This document shows, piece after piece, positions 43,876 through 52,840 of a stretch of DNA of 64,000 nucleotides. The translations under genes were made by a program, and so were the position numbers. Each line of letters begins with the position of its first letter. Within the stretch, counting starts at the first letter, position 1. A model generated the notes under the pieces. The model saw only the letters and a list, made by a program, of their open reading frames with translations. It was not told the origin of the DNA and did no database searches. The stretch lies in the NCBI GenBank assembly GCA_036365455.1, contig JAWQUS010000011.1, positions 4,608,001 through 4,672,000 of the forward strand, read 5' to 3'. Origin of the DNA: Macrosoma leucophasiata. Lineage: Eukaryota > Arthropoda > Insecta > Lepidoptera > Hedylidae.

Positions 43876-44097
43876 ATGCCGAAAACGAATGCAGAATATT
43901 GTCGCGATTATCGAAAAAAGAAAAGGGAAAACAAGATTAAAAAGGCAGCAAAAAGTTCAACGGAACGTGTTCGTGAATTTCGTGCACGCCGAAAAGCGTT
44001 ATTGAATGTGGAAAATGATAGTTCTATCACGCATAATGATGATTATACTGTTCGAAATAGTGAAAGTGATCATAGTAAGCACTCGAATATTTTATAA
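43876..44097 (+). CDS. Small very basic ORF or first exon (73 codons)
   Basis: MPKTNAEYCRDYRKKKRE is followed by a second similar block, STERVREFRARRKALL, so the motif R-x-Y/F-R-x-[K/R] is repeated. The second half turns acidic and polar. A basic bipartite N-terminus of this kind occurs at the start of some insect transposon-encoded proteins, but I cannot name a family. A good splice donor, GTAAGC, lies at 44075, so the true exon may end in phase 1 at 44074 and continue elsewhere. No downstream exon was recognised. It may be an orphan exon or a transposon relic. Confidence 0.35.
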   Translation: MPKTNAEYCRDYRKKKRENKIKKAAKSSTERVREFRARRKALLNVENDSSITHNDDYTVRNSESDHSKHSNIL

Positions 44098-44790
44098 ACA
44101 ACTTTTGTACTAATACGCACTGCTTGTATGTATGTTTGTATCTTCACGTTAAATCCCCTACGGGGTATGTAGATAGGGTGGAGCGCCAGTTATCCCGGTC
44201 CTGGCACACCTACCGTGATTCTTCTACATTCATCATTCTCTTCATACATGCTTTACGTCTATTGAATAATCACCATATTCAATGAGAATATGGTGATTAT
44301 TCATTTGACTTTATCGTTACTTTTTCAGATGATATTCCCAATTTTTAAAGATTTTAGTTCTACCACTTGTGAGTTGCACACAAGTTTTTTATGCGTTTAT
44401 AATATGCGTGAGCTACATCCGTAATATATTTTGTATGTTTTCATTATTATCATAACCAGTGACATTGGCTGATACCAAATAATGTTAAATCATGACCAAT
44501 TTAATCCAAAACTCAAGCTAACCGATTAATTATAATTTGTCATCAGAATTTGCTGTCTACATAATAAACCTAAAAGCATACTGAGTGTGTCTTCGACAGC
44601 ATTGCCATGTAGAGGCGTGTCTAGCTCACTATAGAATAAAGCGGTTGATTTATCCAATTTGGATCTTAAAGCGTCAACAACTGGACGCATTATGACGTGA
44701 GCGTCGGTAAACTGATTGCGATCTGTCAGCGGGACGTAAACGGAAATTAATCAATCTGCCTACCGTTTGCCCATTTCGCCGTCGCGTATG

Positions 44791-44959
44791 CTGGACGTCC
44801 AGTGTGATTAGAAATGAGCTATTTTTTTTAACCATGGTCTTATTTAGTATTTTGCTACATGTTAATTGTTACCTGCAACTACATGTAAACTTTAGTTTAG
44901 CAATAAAAAGACCGGAAAAAATAAAAAATAGCTCATTTCTAATCACACTGGACGTCCAG
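44791..44959. mobile_element. MITE family G, complete unit
   Basis: The terminal inverted repeats start CTGGACGTCCAGTGTGATTA and continue GAAATGAGCTATTTTTT. The mirror is AAAAAATAGCTCATTTCTAA then TCACACTGGACGTCCAG. The outer 12 bp, CTGGACGTCCAG, is itself a palindrome. The interior has TTGTTACCTGCAACTACATG. Non-coding. Confidence 0.85.
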
Positions 44960-45076
44960 TGTGATTAGAAATGAGCTATTTTTTTTAAACATGGTCTTAT
45001 TTAGTATTTTGCTACATGTTAATTGTTACCTGCAACTACATGTAAACTTTAGTTTAGCAATAAAAAGACCGGAAAG
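44948..45076. mobile_element. MITE family G, second tandem unit lacking its right end
   Basis: Shares the palindrome CTGGACGTCCAG (44948-44959) with the right end of unit 1 and repeats the left end and interior almost identically, with a period of 157 bp. It stops at AAAAAGACCGGAAA without the right terminal repeat. Confidence 0.85.
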
Positions 45077-45774
45077 GAAAGTGGTTCAGTTCGGGTTTGA
45101 GGCGGATTAAATCTACAAGAATAATAAATCTGACAAAATTAAATTGGGGAACTTTGAACAGTACCTACATTTTTCTTAATCTTTTATTTTCTGAAGAATA
45201 ATGAGTGTGAGCATAGTAAATAATGTTTGCTTTAAAATTCAAAGAGGTAAACTACAAAGTACAAGAAAACACCAACTTCAGACATAAAGGCATAAATATA
45301 TATATCTTGAATCCTGTAACGTTCAATATCAGTCTGGAATTTACCGCTGCCAAGAACATACCTACATTCCGCCAATGGAAAATTTTGCTATTTGAGATGC
45401 ACTTTACTCTGGTGGAACATCAAAAACGATATCAAACGTCCGCTGAAGCACGTCTAGATTTTTAAGATCGACAGCGGAAATACCTGAAACTTAGTAACGA
45501 ATATGTTTCAAGGAATTAGAATATCGAAGTAGCTCGGGTAGACGGAAAAAAAAGATAATAGAAAAAAAAAATACGTTAGCAGTAAACGCTATATTTGCAT
45601 GAGTGTAAACAATCATAAGAGTCGGAATTTCACAAGAAAAATTCGTAAAGAAACTAAGCAAAATATTTCTTTTAAACAAACGATGTGCGATAGGCATAGT
45701 GGGTGCGTTAGTGCGTTCATGATTTTTTTTTTCACTTTTGAACTGTTTTGAAAGTTACCATTAAAGTTTGGAAG

Positions 45775-45950
45775 TCATCATCACCAGTTTATAGACATCC
45801 ACTGCTGAACATAAGCCTATGGCTTCCGCAACGACCTTTTTGGGCGATCTGCATCGAATGGCTTTTGACTGCCTGCATCAGATCGTCGGCCCATCTTGTG
45901 AGGAGCTGTCTTGTACTGCGTCTTCCTAGTCGTGGTCGCTAGAAACTACA
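45775..45950 (-). mobile_element. RTE-type LINE, decayed 3' end
   Basis: CATCCACTGCTGAACATAAG, CAGATCGTCGGCCCATCTTG and CTGCGTCTTCCTAGTCGTGG align, on the minus strand, with the RTE tail. Many substitutions. Confidence 0.65.
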
Positions 45951-45954
45951 AAGT

Positions 45955-46995
45955 ACAAGTCTTCTAAACTTCTTATGGTCAATCACTGTAGAATCAATAG
46001 TGTATCACGAGGTTTAAGCTTCATAATATCTCAACATTCGCCTTCATAAGACAGCAAGTTCTGTTTTATTCAATAATTTCAATAATCTCCTTATTTCTCT
46101 CAAAACGATAGATCAACATCTAATTAAACAATAGGTACTTGATCCTAATTCTCTGGGCATCCTCGAATATGTCCAAAATTGCTCTCACGAAATTGAATTA
46201 AAAGGCAGCACATTAGCCGACTGACAGCATGTCTATACAAACAACGCTTGTGGACAGTTGGACGAGGGGCATGACACAGGAATCGCGGTCCGTTGCGTGC
46301 GGATCATGTCCCCTTTGAGGGACCATTCATTCGAACACCAATTTCACTGCTAACTGGCGCGTAAGGTGAAATTCTAACCACTTGGGCTAGCTTTAACTAA
46401 TTGTTATTTATTAACACAACAGTAGGTGGATCTGTACAAAGAAGATTAATATGCGAATGATGTAGGTAGTGTGTTGCACCTGCTTTACCATTTTTTATTA
46501 CACATTTTTGTGGCAGGTATCCAATTTTAGTTGCACATTTTAAATCGTTTAAAGGAAAGCCGTCAATTTAATAACTATTAAATTCTTGCGTTAGTGATTC
46601 AATGACTGACAAATTATGTTAAGACAAAATTACTGGTCGGAGACATAGATTTTGTATTTTTGTTCCTGGGAAGTGTAGCGAAGCACAGAGAAGATTTTCG
46701 GAGCCTCACATACGGAATCATGCGTTGACGACGTCGCTGGCAAAAGCTACCTTCGTTCTTAATTAGTGGAAAAATAAAAACCTTTAAACCCCTCATAATG
46801 TGGTGGCATTGACGGGGTAATATTTATGAGGGGTTTACGAACGATGTCATTTACATAAATCACCTTCGATTACAAAGCAAAAAAAAACAATTTCAGTGCA
46901 GAAATTGTGCTGCGCGAATTCCTTTTAGCAATAACTTTCACTGATAGTGTTAAATCCGTCATACAAGTCCCTGAAAAACCTTATTGGGATTGAAG
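45955..46995. other. Unassigned DNA with a 13-bp inverted repeat
   Basis: No gene was recognised. AAACCCCTCATAA (46786-46798) and TTATGAGGGGTTT (46824-46836) are exact complements separated by 25 bp. Confidence 0.35.
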
Positions 46996-46998
46996 CTA

Positions 46999-47090
46999 GC
47001 TTACATTAGGTCGGACCGACAGTTTTGCAGTCAGCTTATGGTTCTTCTGTTCACTATTTAAGTTGCCGGTCCGGTCAAGTGTGAAGGCCA
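46999..47090. mobile_element. Short inverted-repeat element (ACATTAGGTCGGACCGACAG)
   Basis: ACATTAGGTCGGACCGACAG at the left and GCCGGTCCGGTCAAGTGTGA at the right are imperfect reverse complements around a core of about 35 bp. A related single arm, GTCGGTCTGACCTAATGTGA, is at 47824-47845, so a larger element of about 0.85 kb containing later insertions is also possible. Confidence 0.6.
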
Positions 47091-47159
47091 TTAGTTGTGT
47101 AGTTACTGTCGATTTTACTGCCATTGTAAGGTTGACTTAAACTAAACTGTACTTAAGTA

Positions 47160-47312
47160 ATTATACTTATACTATCACAGGGATAAAACATAGGCCTCAG
47201 AGTTAAGCAGCACATCTGGATTTTGACCACCTGTTTTTGTGTAAATGTTTAAATACTGCAGTATTCACTTATCATCAATGTTAACCGCAAGCTTGTTTGC
47301 CACCATCATAAC
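47160..47312 (+). mobile_element. SINE family B, 5'-truncated
   Basis: CACAGGGATAAAACATAGGC, CATCTGGATTTTGACC and GTTTGCCACCATCATAACAT match the family-B 3' half; diverged. Confidence 0.7.
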
Positions 47313-47379
47313 ATAAAAAAGCCGGACCGGATCGAAATCGATGTTCAACATCGATTTCGATCCGATCCGGCTTTTTTAT
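47313..47379. repeat. Near-perfect 33-bp-arm palindrome
   Basis: ATAAAAAAGCCGGACCGG followed by ATCGAAATCGATGTT pairs with its mirror through a single central base, with one mismatch (GGACCGG against GGATCGG). It starts exactly where the SINE-B copy ends, and further CCGATCCGATG follows. Confidence 0.9.
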
Positions 47380-47519
47380 CCGATCCGATGATTGTTTCGT
47401 ATCTGACAATTATAGCGGGTCACCGTTATGTGAACAGGGCTATTGGAATACACTTGCTAACATCGCTTTAACCAATTGTAAGCGGCGCGCGGGAAATAGC
47501 TGAGGGAGAGAAGAAAATA

Positions 47520-47625
47520 TGTCCAAAAAATACAGAAAAAAAAACAAAAAAAAGGGTTAAAAATCTCACAAAAAAATATCAAAAAAAAGGGGAAAGAAAA
47601 GAAGAAAAAAAAGTGTATATGGCCT
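47520..47625. repeat. A-rich low-complexity tract
   Basis: Strand-biased runs of A interrupted by single C, T or G residues, followed directly by a C/G-rich block (47640-47770). The sharp change in composition suggests a retroposon tail or low-complexity expansion. Confidence 0.6.
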
Positions 47626-48066
47626 CCCTCAGCTAGTTTTCCCTGCGTGCCAGCATCCGGTTAGCGACCACGCCCCCAATGCTTCGGGGGCAGATAGGCC
47701 CGGGGAATGAGGAAATCCTCGACCCCGAACCATCCTCCCCCCTCTGTTACGCTTCACGTGCTGAGGGAGGGATGATGATTTGTCAGACAGCTAATATCCT
47801 AACTCGATATTTTTGTCGTTAAATTGTCGGTCTGACCTAATGTGAATCCAGCCCATAGGCAACCGACCGAGACCGATTATATCTTACGTAACTAACATCG
47901 TGGCGAATGACGTCACACATAAAAAGTTGTGCTTATCTGCGAATGTGTTTCTGTAGAAGGAAATTCTGTTCGTTTCTTTTCGAAAACGCCTAATGTTCTC
48001 TTTATTTACTTGCAAAAAAAGGTTAATGTGAATCGATCCTTTCCATACTTCTTATAAAAGGCTATT

Positions 48067-48258
48067 ACACGACACGGTATTCAGGGTCCGGCAGAAAGGG
48101 TGGGCGTGGCCTCGCGTCGGGTTGCCGCTTATTACACTATGCAAATCACAGTACAAATACGCAGGCCGCTCCGGTCGCCCTAATAGAGCCCTAGCTCTAA
48201 CTCTAAATGATATTTACACTACCCTGACCCTTATCGTACCCTGAATACCGTGCCGTGT
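48067..48258. mobile_element. MITE family H with 21-bp terminal inverted repeats
   Basis: ACACGACACGGTATTCAGGG (left) and, reverse-complemented, ACACGGCACGGTATTCAGGG (right) differ at one position. The interior is GC-rich (GGTGGGCGTGGCC). There is no coding frame, and a target duplication was not convincingly identified. Confidence 0.8.
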
Positions 48259-48259
48259 A

Positions 48260-49036
48260 CTAAGTCCTATAGACTAGGCAAAGGAAGAAATTGACGTGAT
48301 AATACGAACTAAGTGTGTTGAACGGAGTAGTTTTGCCGAGAGTGATGTTAATCGTATTTTGACGATTGGTTTTTTGCAGTTCTTCTGCAACGTCTTATTG
48401 TTTTGAGCAGTCCCGGGGTGTTTGTCCGGTGTGATTACACAGATTTGTTGACTTCGTTTAAGCGTGTAACTCCGATAACGCGACTGGGAATTCTTGAATA
48501 TCGACTTAAAAAAAGGCGACAATTACTTACGTACTGATTATTTTTACGATAGGTTGTCTTCATTTCGGTTGTTTGAAATAGTTTCATATTATTTTTATTA
48601 TTTAGGTACCTATTTAATACAATGAAAATTTGCTAAGATACTTAGCACTAATGAGATTCATGATAAGTAAATATTTGTATGAATCAGGTAAGTAATAAAA
48701 GATACAAATTATTTTGATATGTAGGTACTTAGCTAACATTAATACATCGACGGTTTTATAATGATCATAATTACCTTTGTTGTGATCGTTTATTTTAACG
48801 GAACGTAAATTAATGTAAATATTTGTTTTTCCAAATTTGGCGAGTTTAGGGCCTCTGTGTACCTCTGGTACAAAATGCGCAAAACTTATAGGAATTCTAG
48901 TATGGCTTATTGTCAGCAGATAATACACGAGAAGTGTAGAACTGTAAATGAGTAGACTTGCTTTGAAGATGTGTGGTGCGTCATTAAAGTCATTTTCCGA
49001 ATCTTGAAAACAACCGTTCTAGTAGATATGATAATA
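48260..49036. other. Unassigned AT-rich DNA
   Basis: No gene was recognised. Frames at 48274 and 48614 (minus) carry no known motif. Confidence 0.3.
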
Positions 49037-49088
49037 TTAGATCTTATTTCTACACATCTTATAAAAAATGTGTAGAAATAAGGTCTAA
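49037..49088. repeat. Hairpin with 20-bp arms
   Basis: TTAGATCTTATTTCTACACA (49037-49056) and TGTGTAGAAATAAGGTCTAA (49069-49088) are complementary apart from one mismatch. Confidence 0.85.
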
Positions 49089-49299
49089 CATATAAGTTCC
49101 TATTAGAGATGCAACAAATAGTGATTTGGCCTAATACCGAATATCCGGGAACCCGCGACCTTCGGATTTGAAGTAGACATGTAATAATCGACTACCGCGA
49201 GCGAGCCACGCGCCTGCTCCTGCTACCATGTACAGTACAATTTTCTATGTTATTTTTTACCCTACCATGCCTGAAATACAATTATTGTTCGAACCACGT

Positions 49300-49586
49300 T
49301 GCTACAGCAAAGGTGCGGCCCGTTGGCGTGCAACATAAGCGTATCGTTTCCTCTCGCTCGCGCGCGCCCTGTTGATATGCCGCTCTCGCTTGTTCCCAAC
49401 AAGCGAGAGCGATATAGCAACGCTACAGAGACAGTCACATGCTTACTACGTCTAGGCCCCGATAACAGACGCGGCGCGTGGCGCTGCTGTCTGCACGATT
49501 CGACGCCATTTTGTGTTTAGTGTTGTGTTTGCTCGAACTTATATCAGTTTTATCACTGTTCGGTCTGTTGCTAAGCGTCTGCGAAA
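49300..49586 (+). promoter_or_regulatory. Promoter and 5' leader of the MADF gene
   Basis: Composition becomes clearly GC-richer just before the MADF start codon. A perfect 14-bp-arm palindrome, CGCTCTCGCTTGTT (49381-49394) with its mirror at 49398-49411, lies inside it. GACGCCATTTTG (49502-49513) resembles a Pho/YY1-type site. TCAGTT at 49544-49549 matches the insect initiator and would place transcription start about 40 bp before the ATG at 49587. No TATA box is seen at the expected distance. The start site is inferred from motifs only. Confidence 0.5.
49381..49411. repeat. Perfect palindrome in the promoter
   Basis: CGCTCTCGCTTGTT, a CCC loop and the exact complement AACAAGCGAGAGCG. Paired GCTCTCG/CGAGAGC words could be a dimeric factor site or an RNA hairpin in a longer leader. 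Confidence 0.8.
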
Positions 49587-50017
49587 ATGGCAAGCTCAAT
49601 TGATAAGAGGTTCTGGACGGAAGAGAAATGCCTCAAACTCGTAAGCGAGTACAAATCACGGCCAGTGCTCTGGGACTCTAGTCATAAACAGTTTTACTGG
49701 CCACACATAAAACTAGGCGCATGGGAAGGTATCGGGATGGCTCTTGGTGTACCAGCAGAGAAATGTAAAAGCAAAATGTCTGTTTTACTGTCTTCGCTCC
49801 GACGGGAGAAATGTAGACTTAGGAAAGTGCTTTTAAAAGGTAAAAGTCAAAAAGGTTAAATCTAAAAAGAAATATTTTTGTATGGCTCAACAAATTTTCA
49901 ATCTAACACATCTTTATAATTGCAGATCCTAACGGAGAAAGCAAGAGCAGGTGGTTCGCATTCGATGCCTTATCGTTCATGCTGGATCGCACTGGTTATA
50001 AGAAACGCCTCCGAGAG
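49587..50017 (+). CDS. MADF-domain DNA-binding protein, exons 1 and 2
   Basis: Exon 1 (49587-49839) and exon 2 (49926-50017) are joined through GT at 49840 and a TTTATAATTGCAG acceptor. Together they give 115 codons that make one MADF (Adf-1-type Myb/SANT-like) domain: RFWTEEKCLKLVSEYKSRPV and LWDSSHKQFYW early, then WEGIGMALGVPAEKCKSKMS and SLRREKCRLRK, with exon 2 supplying SRWFAFDALSFMLD. Such proteins bind DNA through this domain and usually end in a BESS protein-interaction motif. The exon 2 end (donor GTGAGA) is phase 0, which fits the BESS exon at 52841. Without that splice the frame ends 13 codons later. Confidence 0.8.
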
Positions 50018-50472
50018 GTGAGACATACTCATTTTCATATGACATTAGCAATCGCATAAATAACTAATTATTATTTATTACACAATATAATATTATTAAT
50101 AATATATCGCCCTGGAAACATACCGAAATGTCTCGAGAAAATGAAGAGAAAAATCCGCAAATATAGTTATTTAGTTCTATTTTCAACAGACTTATCAGTA
50201 GGTTATCAGTTTCAACATATACTTATGTATGTGATATTGTTAGAATTGGCTAATATTTGTATATGATGAATAAGTTAGGCTTCCAAGTGTGCTAAATTTT
50301 GTGAGTGTATGTGTACATGCGATTTTTAAGCTATTGCATAGCTTCTATCGCGGGCCTTGAGCGCGGGGACCGAATTCAGAAATTCCGTAACGCAAAAAAC
50401 CGGACGCTCCGGATTACAAATTTTAAACTCATTTAAAGAAAGTCATGTATAATTTCACCGTCCGACCTCGTG

Positions 50473-50553
50473 GGTAGCGTGGCCGAGCGGTCTAGGCGGT
50501 GGTTTAAGGCACCAGTCTCTTCGGAGGCGTGGGTTCGAATCCCACCGCTGCCA
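50473..50553 (+). tRNA. tRNA-Leu(AAG): tRNA-Leu (anticodon AAG)
   Basis: An 81-base gene. Acceptor GGTAGCG pairs with CGCTGCC and the discriminator is A. D-arm region TGGCCGAGCGGTCTAGGCG, anticodon loop TTAAGGC (AAG), a long variable arm and T arm GTGGG-TTCGAAT-CCCAC are all present. The long variable arm is the class II mark of leucine tRNAs. The stem pair 27-43 is G-G. T-runs (TTTTT, then nine T) about 5-20 bases downstream can terminate Pol III. CCA is not encoded as such; the end matches the usual GCTGCCA. It lies in sense orientation within the proposed intron. It looks functional. Confidence 0.9.
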
Positions 50554-51035
50554 AGATTGTTTTTGTTCATTTTTTTTTTATTGTTTGTTTTTCCATTCAA
50601 TATTTAAAAAGTGGTAAATATTAATAGAAAATTATTGTTTCATTTTTCATAATTTTAGATAATTATGTAAATGCAATAGCTTTACCGCGGCAGTCCCCGA
50701 GTGCCACACGTCTTTTTTTCTTTCTTACTATAGGGGTCATGTCATGAAAAAAGTTGAAATACTCGGGTAGAATATATATAAAAATCCTGAAAGAAGTCTT
50801 TATTTCATTCAGTTCATATAGCTTAATTCAAGTACTTATTTAAATACAAAAATGTATAGGTACTCTAATCCTTACAGTGTAAGTGGTATTTATAATCACA
50901 CACCAGAAAAAAAGAGAATTTGAAAATATTGGACTAAGAATTATCAATAAAAAATACTTTCAAAACCTACATTAAATAACTCCACCTTTTTTGAGTAGAG
51001 AGAGTTAAAAAGTAGACTTGTATGGACCGTAACGT

Positions 51036-51175
51036 AACTTCATGTAACTTCACCTCTGTAATCTCCAAAGTGATAGGCAAAGGTAATTCGTATGCATTCA
51101 AGCATAGGTACATGCAAAACACTTACAATTCGCCAGATACGTTTTGGTCCATGTAACAGATAGCGAGCCTGTGAA
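51036..51175 (-). mobile_element. SINE family A, 3' half
   Basis: GTAACTTCACCTCTGTAATC, GTGATAGGCAAAGGTAA, ACAATTCGCCAGATACG and AACAGATAGCGAGCCTG match reversed family A. Intronic. Confidence 0.75.
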
Positions 51176-51518
51176 AAGCTTAATTATAATTTAAAACAGT
51201 TCAAAAGTTCAAAGAATCCTTATCGATCTAATAATACACATCACTAGTAATAACCGGTTAGAGCTAGGTTCGTCAATACTAGTTGGCCCCAGTCAGAACT
51301 AGATGCCACTGACATAAAATACTAAGTCACATGTTTGTTCAAACCAAAATACACTCTATTGTAATAGAGTCTATGTTTCAGTTTGCACGTACCGTTGGTA
51401 TAGCAGGGATTTAGTGCGACGGCGTGGTACGCTCGATTTATAGGCAGTAACCGAATACAAGTCGAAAGGCGCGGTCGTTTCTGTGTTTTGTTTGCATTTT
51501 TTACATAAATTATTAGCC

Positions 51519-52025
51519 ATGAACGCAAGGGAACAATTCATGGTGAAATTGAAAAATGAGCAAAGTGGTAAAATGGAGTCTCACTTCAGTATACTTACTA
51601 AGGATGTATATAATCAGCTCATTGAAGAAGTAGAGGAGGCAGAATTATCAAAAAACAGATCAACGAAGCAATGTAGACGTTTGAAAAGATTTATGGTTAT
51701 CACTGATGACAAAGGGGAAAAACGATTAGTAACTAGAAAATCACCAATGAGATATTTCGTGATCGTGGACGAACTTTATGATATACTTGAGAAGTGTCAT
51801 ATGGATGGCGATCATGCAGGTCGAGATCGAATGAGATCTGAAACAGTTAAAACTTACGCTAATGTACCTATTGTAACCATAACTACTTTTCTTTCTCTGT
51901 GTCAAAAATGTGTTCCGAGACAGAAAAATTATTGCATTCTTCAAAGTTTAGCTAAATCTTCGACATATATTCAATACGATACACAGAGTGAAGGGGAATT
52001 AAGTCGGTATATGCAAAAAGCGACG
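51519..52025 (+). CDS. Integrase-type HHCC zinc-binding domain exon (KRBA2/SCAND3-like)
   Basis: A 169-codon exon from the first ATG (MNAREQFMVKLK) to the donor GTACGT at 52026. The upstream part of the same frame has no ATG. It carries LTKDVYNQLIEEVEEAEL and KSPMRYFVIVDELYDILEKC. These are followed by H-x4-H (CHMDGDHAGRDRM) and C-x2-C (SLCQKCV), the HHCC zinc-binding unit found N-terminal to integrase cores in Ginger-type transposons and the host genes KRBA2/SCAND3. No DDE catalytic core follows. The exon ends in phase 0 and can join the BESS exon at 52841. It is either a domesticated fragment used as an alternative N-terminus or a separate transposon-derived gene. Confidence 0.65.
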
Positions 52026-52076
52026 GTACGTGCAAATTAACTTTTTTATTTTCGTTATTTATCATTGCCTTGAGCT

Positions 52077-52265
52077 AGTTGGTCCAGTGAGTGGTGTGAC
52101 GACTGTTTGAACCGAGACTTACGGGTTCGATCCTCGTACCGGGCCAAATATTTGTAGGGCCTACAGATAGATATTTGTTTTTGGGTTTATGTGTATGTTA
52201 ACAGCAGCATCCACAATACACGTTTCTTTATACTTAGTGCGGGCTGTGAAAGAAGCGTATTGTAT
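52077..52265 (+). mobile_element. SINE family C, full-length-like
   Basis: TAGTTGGTCCAGTGAGTGG (box A-like), ACGGGTTCGATCCTCGTACC (box B), GGGCCAAATATTTGTAGGGC, TTTGTTTTTGGGTTTATG and CATCCACAATACACG. It lies in the intron between the HHCC and BESS exons, 50 bp after the GTACGT donor. Confidence 0.85.
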
Positions 52266-52444
52266 AATTTTAAGTAAACTGTCTCATTCTGAGCTTAGTT
52301 TTACACTTTGTACTTTTTTATTGTAACCAAGACAGTAAATTAAAATTTCGAATATATACATATTTCTTACCTATTCATCGAATTAAAACTATGTAGTTTT
52401 ATGTTTTATCTCGCGTAAGTATATTAAACTAAAATGATTATTTA

Positions 52445-52735
52445 TTTAAAATCGAACCCGACCTTTAGGTCGCTTTATCACCAACATGGGATCCAATACT
52501 CAGTAGAATTAAAGCCCAACCGCAACAGTCTTGTAAGACCTCAAGATACAATAAGTAACATTTGTGTTAATCCTGAACACTACGCAAGACGTTTGCGAAA
52601 TAGATGGAGGTAGCTGCTCACATTATTTTTTCAAACTTCTGTCAGACAAATGCCTCAGTCCTCGGACCTCAGTCCCGAGATCACGGAAGCTGAAAAGCGA
52701 CCGAAACGTCGGGTTCGATTTTAAAAACGATAGTT
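52445..52735. repeat. Segment bounded by about 30-bp inverted repeats
   Basis: TTTAAAATCGAACCCGACCT then TTAGGTCGCTTTA at the left is mirrored by AAAGCGACCGAAACGTCGG and GTTCGATTTTAAAA at the right. It ends about 100 bp before the BESS exon. Part of it resembles 9615-9830. Confidence 0.6.
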
Positions 52736-52840
52736 TTATTTCAAGGAGTGAAGCTCGCGAAAACCTAAGAACATACTATGATTCTACGTATTTTTCTCTA
52801 TCTTTGGAACTTGTTCTTTAATTAATATTTTTTCTGACAG

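Larger units (their letters stand above)
50018..52840 (+). other. Proposed intron of the MADF-BESS gene with nested features
   Basis: The GTGAGA donor at 50018 and the TTTTTTCTGACAG acceptor ending at 52840 bound an intron of about 2.8 kb. It contains tRNA-Leu, a reversed SINE-A fragment, the HHCC exon with its own upstream region, SINE-C and an inverted repeat at about 52445-52730. Joining the two exons keeps the frame, but no transcript evidence is available. Confidence 0.5.

Noticed and set aside
51483..51518. GTG start upstream of the HHCC exon
   Set aside because: Eukaryotic initiation at GTG is not expected; the first ATG in frame is at 51519, and an AG at 51516 would give the wrong phase if used as an acceptor from exon 2.
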